64,000 bases of DNA from Natranaerovirga hydrolytica (GTDB lineage: Bacteria > Bacillota > Clostridia > Lachnospirales > DSM-24629), in NCBI RefSeq assembly GCF_004339095.1, contig NZ_SMGQ01000017.1, forward strand, positions 1 to 64,000. The letters are read 5' to 3'. A model generated the notes under the pieces. The model had not been told where the DNA came from, did not search any database, and worked only from the letters and a program-made list of their open reading frames with translations. Shown here piece after piece: positions 34,986 through 43,242 of the stretch (positions are counted from its first letter, which is position 1; each line of letters begins with the position of its first letter). Made by a program: the position numbers and the translations under genes.

Positions 34986-35984
34986 TTGAAAGTAGCTTTT
35001 TTCGATACAAAAACATATGACAAAACTTTCTTTGAAACACAAAATGAGGATTACCACTATAAATTTGCTTTTTTTGAAACACGATTAACGGATCATAGTG
35101 TTGTTCTTGCGAAAAATTTTGATGTGGTATGTGTTTTTGTCAGAGATGAAATCAACGCTTATGTAGTAAAAAAATTGTTAGAGTACAATGTTAAAATGAT
35201 TGCACTTCGATGTGCTGGGTACAATAATATTGATTTTACTCATATTAATAATGATTTGAAAGTCGTCAATGTACCCGCCTATTCGCCTTATGCTGTTGCA
35301 GAATTTACTGTGTCAATGATGTTGACTTTAAATAGAAAAATTCACAAAGCATACAACCGAACAAGAGATATGAATTTTTCTTTGCATGGTTTATTAGGCT
35401 TTGATATGCATAATAAAACCATTGGTATTATTGGTACTGGAAAAATTGCTAAAGTATTAATTAAAATTCTAAAAGGTTATGGCTGTCATATTGTTGCTTA
35501 TGATATTCACGAAGATAAGTCTTTTGCAAAAGAAATGGATTACACCTATACCTCCTTAGACCATTTATTTGCTACAAGCGATATTATTTCCCTACATTGC
35601 CCTTTAACAAAAGAAACTGAGTACATTATCAACCAGGATTCTATTCTTAAAATGAAAGACCATGTTATGATTATTAATACCGGGCGTGGAAAACTCATTA
35701 ATACCTTAGACTTAATTGAAGGATTGAAAAATAACAAAGTTGGAGCTGCTGGTTTAGATGTTTACGAAGAAGAATCGGAATATTTTTATGAAGACTATTC
35801 AGAACGGGTTATTCAAGATGATGTATTAACGCGATTAATTGGATTCCCTAATGTTCTTATTACATCTCATCAAGCTTTTTTTACAAATGAGGCCTTAATA
35901 AATATTACTCAAACCACTTTAACCAGCATATATGAATTACAACATAATAAACCTTTGACAAACCAAGTGATTTTTGATTTTTAG
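34986..35984 (+). CDS. ldhA: D-2-hydroxyacid dehydrogenase, D-lactate dehydrogenase type
   Basis: A 332-residue NAD-dependent enzyme that probably reduces pyruvate to D-lactate, a fermentative electron sink. Visible: ALRCAGYNNID, Rossmann GIIGTGKIAKVL, catalytic Arg in NTGRGKLI, Glu in GLDVYEEES, and His in TSHQAFFT. It belongs to the LdhA-like group judging by the YEEESEYFYED insertion. The start is TTG at 34986 with AGGTGAT six to seven bases upstream; the nearby ATG is out of frame. Confidence 0.93.
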   Translation: MKVAFFDTKTYDKTFFETQNEDYHYKFAFFETRLTDHSVVLAKNFDVVCVFVRDEINAYVVKKLLEYNVKMIALRCAGYNNIDFTHINNDLKVVNVPAYSPYAVAEFTVSMMLTLNRKIHKAYNRTRDMNFSLHGLLGFDMHNKTIGIIGTGKIAKVLIKILKGYGCHIVAYDIHEDKSFAKEMDYTYTSLDHLFATSDIISLHCPLTKETEYIINQDSILKMKDHVMIINTGRGKLINTLDLIEGLKNNKVGAAGLDVYEEESEYFYEDYSERVIQDDVLTRLIGFPNVLITSHQAFFTNEALINITQTTLTSIYELQHNKPLTNQVIFDF

Positions 35985-36023
35985 GAAAATCATTCTTTTA
36001 TAATTCAAATTATTATTTATACA

Positions 36024-36052
36024 TTGACACACCGTCTATTGATTGATACAAT
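36024..36052 (+). promoter_or_regulatory. Promoter of nrdJ
   Basis: TTGACA (36024-36029), a 17-nt spacer and TACAAT (36047-36052). This is a near-consensus vegetative promoter about 55 nt before the start codon. Confidence 0.75.
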
Positions 36053-36061
36053 ATATGGTGT
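36046..36061 (+). promoter_or_regulatory. NrdR-like box over the nrdJ -10
   Basis: ATACAATATATGGTGT matches 14 of 16 positions of the NrdR-box consensus acaCwAtATaTwGtGt as I recall it. It covers the -10 and start region, where repressor binding would block RNA polymerase. NrdR boxes usually come in tandem about 31 bp apart; I see no good second box at that distance. Regulation by NrdR is inferred. Confidence 0.5.
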
Positions 36062-36105
36062 GTTATTTATTTCCAATAACAATATAATGTATGAGAGGTG
36101 TTATT

Positions 36106-38463
36106 ATGTTAAAAGTAATTAAACGTAATGGTAATGTTGTAGACTTTGATCAACAAAAAATCATTACTGCAATCAAACTTTCTATGGCTGAAACAAAAGA
36201 TGGTGTAGATGCCTCTTTGGCTCAAGAAGTTTATAAAAGAATAGAAAAAGATTTACTTTCAAAAGAAGAGGATATTACCGTTGAGTTTATTCAAGATGTT
36301 GTGGAAAAACATTTAATGGATTCTCCCAGAAAAGATGCTGCAAAACGTTTTATTTTATATAGATATGAACGTGATAAAAATAGAGATTCTCGAACCAAAC
36401 GAATTGATGGACGATTGCTTAGCGACGAGTTTGTTAGCAAGTACAAGCATAAAGCCAATCCTATGAAACAATTAGGTAATTTTGTATATTATCGTACCTA
36501 TTCAAGATGGCTTTCAGAAGAAAATCGCAGAGAGTATTGGTGGGAAACTGTTCGCCGAGCAGTTGAATACAACTGTAGCTTAGTGCCTACCACCAAATCA
36601 GAAGCTGAAAAACTATACGATAACATCTTCAACTTGAAGCAATTTTTATCGGGCAGAACTTTTTGGGTTGGTGGAACAGATGTGGCTAACTTTTATCCTA
36701 TGGCCAATTACAATTGCTCTTTTCAAGTCATTGATAATTTTAACGCCTTTAAAGATTTGTTTTACTTATTAATGATCGGGTCCGGTGTTGGTGTTAGAAT
36801 CTTAAAAAGCGATGTTAATAAACTGCCTAAAATAAGAACTGACTTTACCCTTATTAATGAAGATTATACGCCTATTCCAAAGAACCAGCGTGAAGACAGT
36901 ACCAGCATACATTTTTCAAACAATAATACTGTAAAGATTACTATAGGAGATAGCAAAGAAGGTTGGGTTCAATCTTTAGATTATTTCTTTAAAATTTTAT
37001 ATAGCAATGAGTATAGAAATATTACAACCCTTATTATAAATTATAACCATGTTAGACCAAAAGGAGAAAAGTTAAAGACTTTTGGTGGCACTGCCAGTGG
37101 ACATAGCAGTTTAAAAAATATGTTTATTAAAATATCCTCTATTATTAAAAAACGTGGTTTATTAAATGATTCTCAGTATATTAAATTGCAACCAATTGAT
37201 TGTCTTGATTTCTCTAATTTAATTGGTGAAAATGTTGTGGTTGGTGGTGTCAGACGTACTGCTGAAATTATATTAGTTGACCCTGATGATAAAGAAGCAA
37301 TAGAAGCCAAAAGTAATTTGTACAAGCAAATTGATGGCCAATGGATTGTTGATACAGATATTATCCATCGACAAATGAGTAATAACTCGATTTATTATAC
37401 CGAAAAACCTTCGAGAGAACAACTAAGATGGCAACTTGAACAAATGCGTTATTCTGGTGAACCTGGATGGGTTAATGAAGTGGCTGGTGCCAAAAGAAGA
37501 CCTAATATGAATGGTGTTAATCCTTGTGGAGAAATCTTATTGGATTCAAAAGGATTATGTAATTTGACAACCATTAACGTTATGTCTTTTGTCAAAGAAG
37601 ATAACACACTGGATTACAAGGCTCTTTATGAAGCACAACGTCTCTCTGCACGAGCTGGGTATCGTATGACTTGTGTTAATTTAGAAATACCTGAGTGGGA
37701 TTATGTTCAAAAACGGGATAAATTAATTGGTTGTTCTTTAACAGGGTGGCAAGATTTGGTTAATGCCCTTAATCTGAGTACCAATGAACAAAAAGATTTA
37801 TTAAAAAAATTAAGAGAGGTTGCCAAAGAAGAATCCAAAAACTATGCCAATGAAATTGGTGAAAACGAACCCTTGTTGGTTACCACTGTCAAGCCTGAAG
37901 GGACTTTAAGTCAGCTGCCTACGGTCTCAAGTGGGGTTCATTATTCCCATTCTCCTTACTATATCAGACGGGTTAGAATTAACGCCAATGATCCACTTGT
38001 AAAAGTTTGTGAGGAATTAGACTACCCTATCTTCCCAGAAGTGGGACAAGACATGGAAACTTGTACAACAAAAGTTATTGAATTCCCTATAAAAGCACCA
38101 GAAGGAAAAACAAAATATGATGTAAGTGCTATTGAGCAATTAGAAAATTATAAATTATTTATGGAAAATTATGTGGACCACAACTGTTCCATTACTGTTC
38201 ATGTTAGAGATCATGAATGGGAAGAAGTTGAAAAGTGGGTATGGAATCATTGGGATGATATTGTTGCAGTATCCTTTTTATCATTAGATGATAATTTCTA
38301 CCAATTATTACCTTATGAATCCATTACAAAAGAAGAATATGATAAAAGAGTTAAGGAAATGAAACCGTTTCTTCCTAATTTGATTACAAAGTATGAAAAA
38401 GCTAATCATCAGTTAGATGTTGGTGATGACGCTTGTGAAAATGGTGTGTGTCCAGTTAGATAA
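36106..38463 (+). CDS. nrdJ: Adenosylcobalamin-dependent ribonucleoside-triphosphate reductase (class II)
   Basis: A 785-residue class II reductase making dNTPs from NTPs with B12 radical chemistry, usable with or without oxygen. An N-terminal ATP-cone (about 1-95, KVIKRNGNVVDFDQQKIITAI) precedes the catalytic barrel. NPCGEILLDSKGLC carries two cysteines 11 residues apart, matching C408 and C419 of the L. leichmannii enzyme, and YNCSFQ gives the third. The C-terminal CENGVCPVR shuttle pair is intact. It is longer than the L. leichmannii protein because of the cone. GAGGTG precedes ATG at 36106. It converges on trxB, its likely reductant supply. Confidence 0.95.
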   Translation: MLKVIKRNGNVVDFDQQKIITAIKLSMAETKDGVDASLAQEVYKRIEKDLLSKEEDITVEFIQDVVEKHLMDSPRKDAAKRFILYRYERDKNRDSRTKRIDGRLLSDEFVSKYKHKANPMKQLGNFVYYRTYSRWLSEENRREYWWETVRRAVEYNCSLVPTTKSEAEKLYDNIFNLKQFLSGRTFWVGGTDVANFYPMANYNCSFQVIDNFNAFKDLFYLLMIGSGVGVRILKSDVNKLPKIRTDFTLINEDYTPIPKNQREDSTSIHFSNNNTVKITIGDSKEGWVQSLDYFFKILYSNEYRNITTLIINYNHVRPKGEKLKTFGGTASGHSSLKNMFIKISSIIKKRGLLNDSQYIKLQPIDCLDFSNLIGENVVVGGVRRTAEIILVDPDDKEAIEAKSNLYKQIDGQWIVDTDIIHRQMSNNSIYYTEKPSREQLRWQLEQMRYSGEPGWVNEVAGAKRRPNMNGVNPCGEILLDSKGLCNLTTINVMSFVKEDNTLDYKALYEAQRLSARAGYRMTCVNLEIPEWDYVQKRDKLIGCSLTGWQDLVNALNLSTNEQKDLLKKLREVAKEESKNYANEIGENEPLLVTTVKPEGTLSQLPTVSSGVHYSHSPYYIRRVRINANDPLVKVCEELDYPIFPEVGQDMETCTTKVIEFPIKAPEGKTKYDVSAIEQLENYKLFMENYVDHNCSITVHVRDHEWEEVEKWVWNHWDDIVAVSFLSLDDNFYQLLPYESITKEEYDKRVKEMKPFLPNLITKYEKANHQLDVGDDACENGVCPVR

Positions 38464-38504
38464 GAACAAGAAAAAGATGTCTACGACATCTTTTTCTTGT
38501 TCTT
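38462..38504. terminator. Bidirectional terminator between nrdJ and trxB
   Basis: A perfect 20-bp stem (AAGAACAAGAAAAAGATGTC and its complement) with a 3-nt loop. It overlaps the stop codons of both convergent genes, so it serves both. Confidence 0.9.
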
Positions 38505-39429
38505 AAAAATTTTCTATAATATACTGATCAATAGCATAAACTGATGTTGCACCATCTGCCGCAGCTGTAATAATCTGTCTTAGAAGTTTCTTTCTAACAT
38601 CTCCTGCTGCAAAGACCCCATCAATACTGGTTTTACAATTCTCATCTGTAATAATATAACCATAATCATCTGTTTCTAATATATCTTTAACCATATCTGA
38701 GTGAGGAATAGTTCCAATGGCTATAAAAGTACCATCTACCGCAAGCTCTTTTGTTTCAGAGGTTTTTTTACTGGTAATGGTAATGCCCGTTACATTTTCT
38801 TTGCCATTAATTTTATCAACAACGGTATCCCATATCACTTCAATATTTTCTATTTCAAATAATTTTTCTTGTAAAATTTTAACGGCTCTTAACTCATCTC
38901 TTCTATGAATTAAATATACTTTTTTAGCAAATCGACTTAAAAATATAGCATCTTCCACCGCTACATCACCACCACCGACTACTGCAACGGTTTTATCTCT
39001 AAAGAAAGCCCCATCACAAGTTGCACAGTAAGACACACCTAATCCTGATAACGCTTTTTCACCTTCAACGCCTAGCTTTCTCCATTGAGCTCCTGTAGAA
39101 AAAATAATGGCTTTGGTTTCATAGGTCTCTTGTTCAGTGACTACTTTTTTAATCTTACTTTTTAAATCCAATTCTTTTACTTCTTCAGATTTTATTTGCG
39201 CCCCAAGCTTTTCTGCATGTTCTCTAAATTTCATACCCAATTCAAACCCATTAATATCTGGCAAACCAGGATAGTTATCTACTTCATAAGTATTAACAAC
39301 CTGACCTCCACTCATGGGATTCTTTTCTAAAAGTAATGTTTTGAGTTTTGCTCTTTCTGCATATATTGCAGCTGATAATCCCGCTGGCCCTGTTCCAATG
39401 ATGATTAAATCATAAATGTTATTCTCCAT
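38503..39429 (-). CDS. trxB: Thioredoxin reductase
   Basis: A 308-residue flavoenzyme reducing thioredoxin with NADPH. FAD motif IIGTGPAGLSAAIYA, redox pair CATC in VSYCATCDGAFFRDK, NADPH motif VVGGGDVAVEDA and C-terminal GVFAAGDVRKK are visible. The ATG at 39429 follows AGGAG by eight bases; an earlier GTG overlaps that site. It faces nrdJ across a shared terminator. Thioredoxin is the usual reductant for class II reductases, so a functional link is likely. Confidence 0.96.
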   Translation of the reverse strand: MENNIYDLIIIGTGPAGLSAAIYAERAKLKTLLLEKNPMSGGQVVNTYEVDNYPGLPDINGFELGMKFREHAEKLGAQIKSEEVKELDLKSKIKKVVTEQETYETKAIIFSTGAQWRKLGVEGEKALSGLGVSYCATCDGAFFRDKTVAVVGGGDVAVEDAIFLSRFAKKVYLIHRRDELRAVKILQEKLFEIENIEVIWDTVVDKINGKENVTGITITSKKTSETKELAVDGTFIAIGTIPHSDMVKDILETDDYGYIITDENCKTSIDGVFAAGDVRKKLLRQIITAAADGATSVYAIDQYIIENF

Positions 39430-39504
39430 TTTATTCACTCCTATATTTATTAATCTTACATAAGTATAATTGACGCCCTTAATTATAAAATGCTTTCTGA
39501 TGAA

Positions 39505-39744
39505 TTACAAATCATCTTCTTTATTGTTTCTTTTTTTATAAAGATAGTCATATGCCACTGCTATTATTATATAACTTACCAATAGACTTATACCTAAAAA
39601 AATAATATTATTATTATTTTCAATAGGACACACATTAGGTGGCAAATCTTTTCTATCTAAATAGGACTTAAGTAAGGCATAAAAAGAAATTAATATACCA
39701 AATATAAGGTAAATATTTAACCATAATGGTTGTTTTCTTTTCAT
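39505..39744 (-). CDS. Small two-helix membrane protein under a Fur-like box
   Basis: A 79-residue protein with two membrane segments (about 9-25, NIYLIFGILISFYALL, and 47-65, IIFLGISLLVSYIIIAVAY). The short loop between them holds CPIE, and the C-terminus is charged. No family recognised. AGGAGG sits six bases before ATG at 39744. A strong promoter lies just upstream, preceded by a Fur-like palindrome, so iron-dependent expression is suggested. An iron-transport or accessory role would be speculation. Confidence 0.75.
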   Translation of the reverse strand: MKRKQPLWLNIYLIFGILISFYALLKSYLDRKDLPPNVCPIENNNNIIFLGISLLVSYIIIAVAYDYLYKKRNNKEDDL

Positions 39745-39774
39745 ATAGGTCCTCCTTTTATTCAATTTATTATT

Positions 39775-39803
39775 ATATTACGATATATAGAATTAATTGT
39801 CAA
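39775..39803 (-). promoter_or_regulatory. Promoter of the small membrane protein
   Basis: Minus-strand TTGACA (39798-39803), a 17-nt spacer and TAATAT (39775-39780), about 30 nt before the start codon. Confidence 0.7.
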
Positions 39804-39817
39804 GAGTTGATTTTATA

Positions 39818-39832
39818 TGATAATCATTATCT
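39818..39832. promoter_or_regulatory. Fur-like box
   Basis: TGATAATCATTATCT matches 14 of 15 bases of the 7-1-7 Fur consensus TGATAATnATTATCA. It lies 14 bases upstream of the -35 of the small membrane protein gene and downstream of metY's terminator. A PerR or Zur reading of the same palindrome type is less likely but possible. Confidence 0.6.
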
Positions 39833-39837
39833 TTCTT

Positions 39838-39877
39838 CTAAAAAAGCCTTTGAAAGTATTATGGCTTTCAAAGGCTT
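39838..39877 (-). terminator. metY terminator
   Basis: AAGCCTTTGAAAG/CTTTCAAAGGCTT with an 8-nt loop, followed on the minus strand by TTTTTT. Confidence 0.88.
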
Positions 39878-39893
39878 CTATATATTATATTGA

Positions 39894-41168
39894 TTATATT
39901 TTATTTAATGCGTTTTCTAGATCAGCAATTAAATCTTTAGCATCTTCTAACCCAACAGATAAACGTATCATATCTTTTGTTACACCTGCAGCTTCTTGTG
40001 CTTCTTCACTAAGCTGTTGATGTGTTGTACTAGATGGATGTATCACTAAAGATTTTGCATCTGCTACATTAGCAAGTAAAGAGAAAATTTCTAAATTATT
40101 GATAAAGGTTTTTGCATCGCCTTTTACACCAAATGTGAAAATAGCTCCAGCACCTTCTTTAAAATATTTATTTGCTAAATCATAATATTCACTCTCTGGT
40201 AAATTAGGATATTTGATCCAATTTACTTTTGGATGATCTTTTAGAAAAGCTATCACTTCTTTTGTGTTTTCTAAATGTTTTTTAACCCTTAACGATAAAG
40301 TTTCTAATCCTTGTAATAATAAAAAGGCATTAAACGGACTAATGCAAGCTCCCATATCTCTTAATAAAGTTACTCTTGCTTTCATTATATAAGCTAATTC
40401 GCCTAATGCTTCTGAATAGATAATGCCGTGATAACTTGGATCTGGTTCAGTAAAATCACTGAATCTTCCACTTGTCGCCCAGTCAAATTTTCCTCCATCA
40501 ACAATAACACCACCAATTGAATTACCATGACCGCCAATGTATTTTGTTGCAGAATGAACCACAATATCTGCACCATGCTCAATTGGTCTTAATAAATAAG
40601 GTGTTGCAAAAGTATTGTCTACTATTAAAGGCATCTTGTTTTTGTGAGCGATATTAGCAACTTCTTCTATATCAATAATATTAATCCCTGGATTACCTAT
40701 GGACTCTATAAAAATGGCTTTCGTTTTTTCATTAATTGCTTTTTCAAAATTGCTGCTGTCATCCGGATCTACAAATGTAACGTTAATATTAAATCGTTTT
40801 AGAGTATTGGCAAATAAATTGTATGTTCCACCGTATAATGTACTGGCAGCTACAATTTCATCACCTGCTTGTGCTATATTAAGTATTGAATACAATATAG
40901 CAGCTGAACCAGAAGCGACGGCTAATGCCCCTACACCGCCTTCTAAAGTCGCCATTCTTTTTTCAAACACATCTGTAGTAGGATTCATAATTCGAGTGTA
41001 AATATTCCCACTTTCTTTTAAGCCAAATAAATTTGCAGCGTGGTCTGCATCATCAAAAACATATGATGTTGTTTGATAAATAGGTACTGCTCTTGATCCT
41101 GTTGTAGGATCTGGTGTTTGCCCTGCGTGAAGCTGTTGCGTATCAAAGTTTAATTCGTTCCAATTCAT
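39894..41168 (-). CDS. metY: O-acetylhomoserine sulfhydrylase
   Basis: A 424-residue PLP enzyme of the Cys/Met metabolism family that makes homocysteine from O-acetylhomoserine and sulfide. Visible: [25 protein letters not shown] split across the N-terminus, [15 protein letters not shown], and the PLP lysine in [12 protein letters not shown]. Length and [11 protein letters not shown] fit MetY rather than MetB. GGAGTGG precedes ATG. It is controlled by the SAM-I riboswitch upstream and ends at its own terminator. Confidence 0.95.
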   Translation of the reverse strand: MNWNELNFDTQQLHAGQTPDPTTGSRAVPIYQTTSYVFDDADHAANLFGLKESGNIYTRIMNPTTDVFEKRMATLEGGVGALAVASGSAAILYSILNIAQAGDEIVAASTLYGGTYNLFANTLKRFNINVTFVDPDDSSNFEKAINEKTKAIFIESIGNPGINIIDIEEVANIAHKNKMPLIVDNTFATPYLLRPIEHGADIVVHSATKYIGGHGNSIGGVIVDGGKFDWATSGRFSDFTEPDPSYHGIIYSEALGELAYIMKARVTLLRDMGACISPFNAFLLLQGLETLSLRVKKHLENTKEVIAFLKDHPKVNWIKYPNLPESEYYDLANKYFKEGAGAIFTFGVKGDAKTFINNLEIFSLLANVADAKSLVIHPSSTTHQQLSEEAQEAAGVTKDMIRLSVGLEDAKDLIADLENALNKI

Positions 41169-41289
41169 TTAAACCACTCCATTCATATTATTATTTCAAG
41201 CTTTACCGATCTTTGTAAACCAATAAGATATGAGTAAAGTTAAACGTCTTTTTAGTATATCCATTTTCTTATACTATTTTTGTTAAATA

Positions 41290-41432
41290 ATAAAACTCCT
41301 ATTTTAAAAATAATAGGAGCCCTTAGCTGCCTCTTATTTTTCAGTATGAATCTGCAGGATTTAGCACCTTAATACTTTTGTATCGGTTGCCGGGTTTCAC
41401 AGGGCCAGTCCCTCCACCACTCTTTATAAGAG
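41290..41432 (-). promoter_or_regulatory. SAM-I riboswitch (S box) with terminator
   Basis: The aptamer runs on the minus strand from 41432 to 41331. P1 is CTCTTAT/ATAAGAG. Conserved core elements are visible: AAAGAGTGGTGGAGGGACTG, GGCCCTGTGAAACCCGGCAA and AAGGTGCTAAATCCTGC. An expression platform follows with a terminator stem CTCCTATT/AATAGGAG and TTTTATT (about 41290-41319). High S-adenosylmethionine should favour the terminator and switch off metY. Confidence 0.95.
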
Positions 41433-41540
41433 TATTTATTTAATTTTTATAACTATATCATATATGCGTCAAGATTTCAATGCCTATTTTACATATTTGT
41501 TTAGTTTATTTATCTTAAAATATTTTATGATATGTAAACA

Positions 41541-41562
41541 CTAAATCCTTGCCAGCAAGTTT
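41541..41562 (+). repeat. Fragment of the dispersed repeat (hairpin 2 centre)
   Basis: CTAAATCCTTGCCAGCAAGTTT matches only the centre of hairpin 2. It lies beside the full copy at 41580, so it may be a decayed second insertion or a partial duplication. Confidence 0.55.
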
Positions 41563-41579
41563 ATTTTTTACCTTTTCTC

Positions 41580-41684
41580 TTTACTCAACTTATATCTCTT
41601 GCTAGCGCAAGAGATGTAAGTTTCACTGAAAGTGTAATCTCTAAATCCTTGCCAACAAGTTTGCAGATTACACTTTTACATTAA
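41580..41684 (+). repeat. Dispersed two-hairpin intergenic repeat, copy 6
   Basis: Hairpin 1 has a changed loop but perfect arms: CATCTCTTGC-type stem CTCTTGC/GCAAGAG with outer ACTTATAT/ATGTAAGT. Hairpin 2 is AAAGTGTAATCT/AGATTACACTTT, 12 bp, around CTAAATCCTTGCCAACAAG. The right arm overlaps the last codons and stop codon of the chemoreceptor gene at 41668. Confidence 0.85.
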
Positions 41685-43005
41685 ATTGTTTAATATGTTT
41701 ACTAAGGGTGTTGGTTATTTCTTCCATTTGTTGTGCTAATTCTAAATTGTGTTGGAAAATGGCTTCTTCTTCTTCTGAAGATGCGGTTATATTTTGTATG
41801 CTTGCTGCAGAAGTGTCTGCTACTTCTGAAATATACTTAATGCTTTCGCCTACTTTTTCTGAAGTTCTAGACATAGTTTCACAACTTAAGGTTACTTTAT
41901 TAACATGCTCATTAATGTTTTTAAATACTTCTAAAATAGATTGAAAGATTTCTTCTGTATGGTTTAATGCATCTTCTTGATCATAGACGTTATGATTAAA
42001 GGTTTGTATTTTTTCATTTGCTTTTTCTATACTATTTTGTATGTCACTTATGATGTCCCCTATAGAATCCACTGATCTAGTAGATTGTTCAGCTAACTGT
42101 CTTATTTCTTCTGCAACAACAGCAAAACCTTGCCCATATTCACCTGCTCTTGCTGCCTCAATACTTGCGTTTAGAGCTAATAAATTGGTTTGGTTGGCAA
42201 TCTGATTAACAGATTCTGTGATTTCGCTAATTTCATTAGATTTGGTCATTAGAGCTGACATTTCACTACTAATATTTTTAGATAAGGTAATATAATTCTC
42301 CATTTTTTCTTGCTGATTCTTAATGGTCTTTTCGCCTATTGTTACTTTTTCATTGGCATTATTTGTTAATTCTGTTGCATCGTTCATCGCGTAAGTAACG
42401 CTATCAATTTCCCCAATTAAATGTTCAACTGCTTCTGTTACTTCACTGGTATGCTCTGCTTGTTGCATGGATCCATCTGATAGCTTTATCATGGATTGAT
42501 TAACTTCTTCTGTTATATTGGTGGCTTCTTCTATATTCCCTTTTAACCTTGCAGATAATTTTTTAGAATCAATGCTTGTATTTTTAATGGCTTCTATTAT
42601 AGATTCGTATTCGTCTACCATAAGGTTAAGGTTGTTTGCTAAGATACTGATTTCATCATTTTTTTCACTTTTACATCTGACACTTAAATCTCCCTCTGAC
42701 CACTTTCTGCTTGTTTTAATAATATGCTTTATGTAGTTTAATACCAATTTATTATAGATTAATAAAAACAAAACTGTGATGATGACGATATTTAAACCTG
42801 TAGATATGATTAACCCTGCTCCACCGCTTAATAGAAGTTCTGCAAATTCATTATCTCCAAACAAATCTTTAACTGTATTAATGGCTAAATTAACACCATT
42901 TCCTATAAACAAGTTTAGCAGTTGAACAACTACTATGGTAATAATTAATTTAAATTTTATGGTATCAATGAATCTAATTTTGTTCATTTTTTCTGTTTTC
43001 TCCAT
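41668..43005 (-). CDS. Methyl-accepting chemotaxis protein with minimal sensor region
   Basis: A 445-residue chemoreceptor. Two membrane segments (about 17-38 and 63-85) are separated by only about 25 residues, so there is no real external sensor domain. HAMP-like linker (about 88-140), then the cytoplasmic signalling domain with hairpin tip [41 protein letters not shown]. It may sense membrane state or an internal signal. AAAGGAAG precedes ATG. The last codons coincide with an arm of repeat copy 6. Confidence 0.92.
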   Translation of the reverse strand: MEKTEKMNKIRFIDTIKFKLIITIVVVQLLNLFIGNGVNLAINTVKDLFGDNEFAELLLSGGAGLIISTGLNIVIITVLFLLIYNKLVLNYIKHIIKTSRKWSEGDLSVRCKSEKNDEISILANNLNLMVDEYESIIEAIKNTSIDSKKLSARLKGNIEEATNITEEVNQSMIKLSDGSMQQAEHTSEVTEAVEHLIGEIDSVTYAMNDATELTNNANEKVTIGEKTIKNQQEKMENYITLSKNISSEMSALMTKSNEISEITESVNQIANQTNLLALNASIEAARAGEYGQGFAVVAEEIRQLAEQSTRSVDSIGDIISDIQNSIEKANEKIQTFNHNVYDQEDALNHTEEIFQSILEVFKNINEHVNKVTLSCETMSRTSEKVGESIKYISEVADTSAASIQNITASSEEEEAIFQHNLELAQQMEEITNTLSKHIKQFNVKV

Positions 43006-43174
43006 AAATTAAGTCTTCCTTTCTATTCTGTAATCCTAATGTTTATGCATGTTATATTCCGTCAAGTGACATTTTTTTCATTGGTGCTTTCTTACTATAT
43101 AAATAGTAACATATTTTTTCATAAAATGCACTGTATTAAACTTCAAAATGCCTTAAACTTGATAAATAGCTACT

Positions 43175-43225
43175 AAAAAAGGACTTTTATATCCTTCTCA
43201 TTAGAGATGGCGTATAAAAATCCTT
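43175..43225 (-). terminator. Terminator after the DEAD-box helicase
   Basis: AAGGA-TTTTTATA pairs with TATAAAAGTCCTT (one G-U) and is followed on the minus strand by TTTTTT. Confidence 0.75.
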
Positions 43226-43242
43226 GCTGTTTATATAATTAT

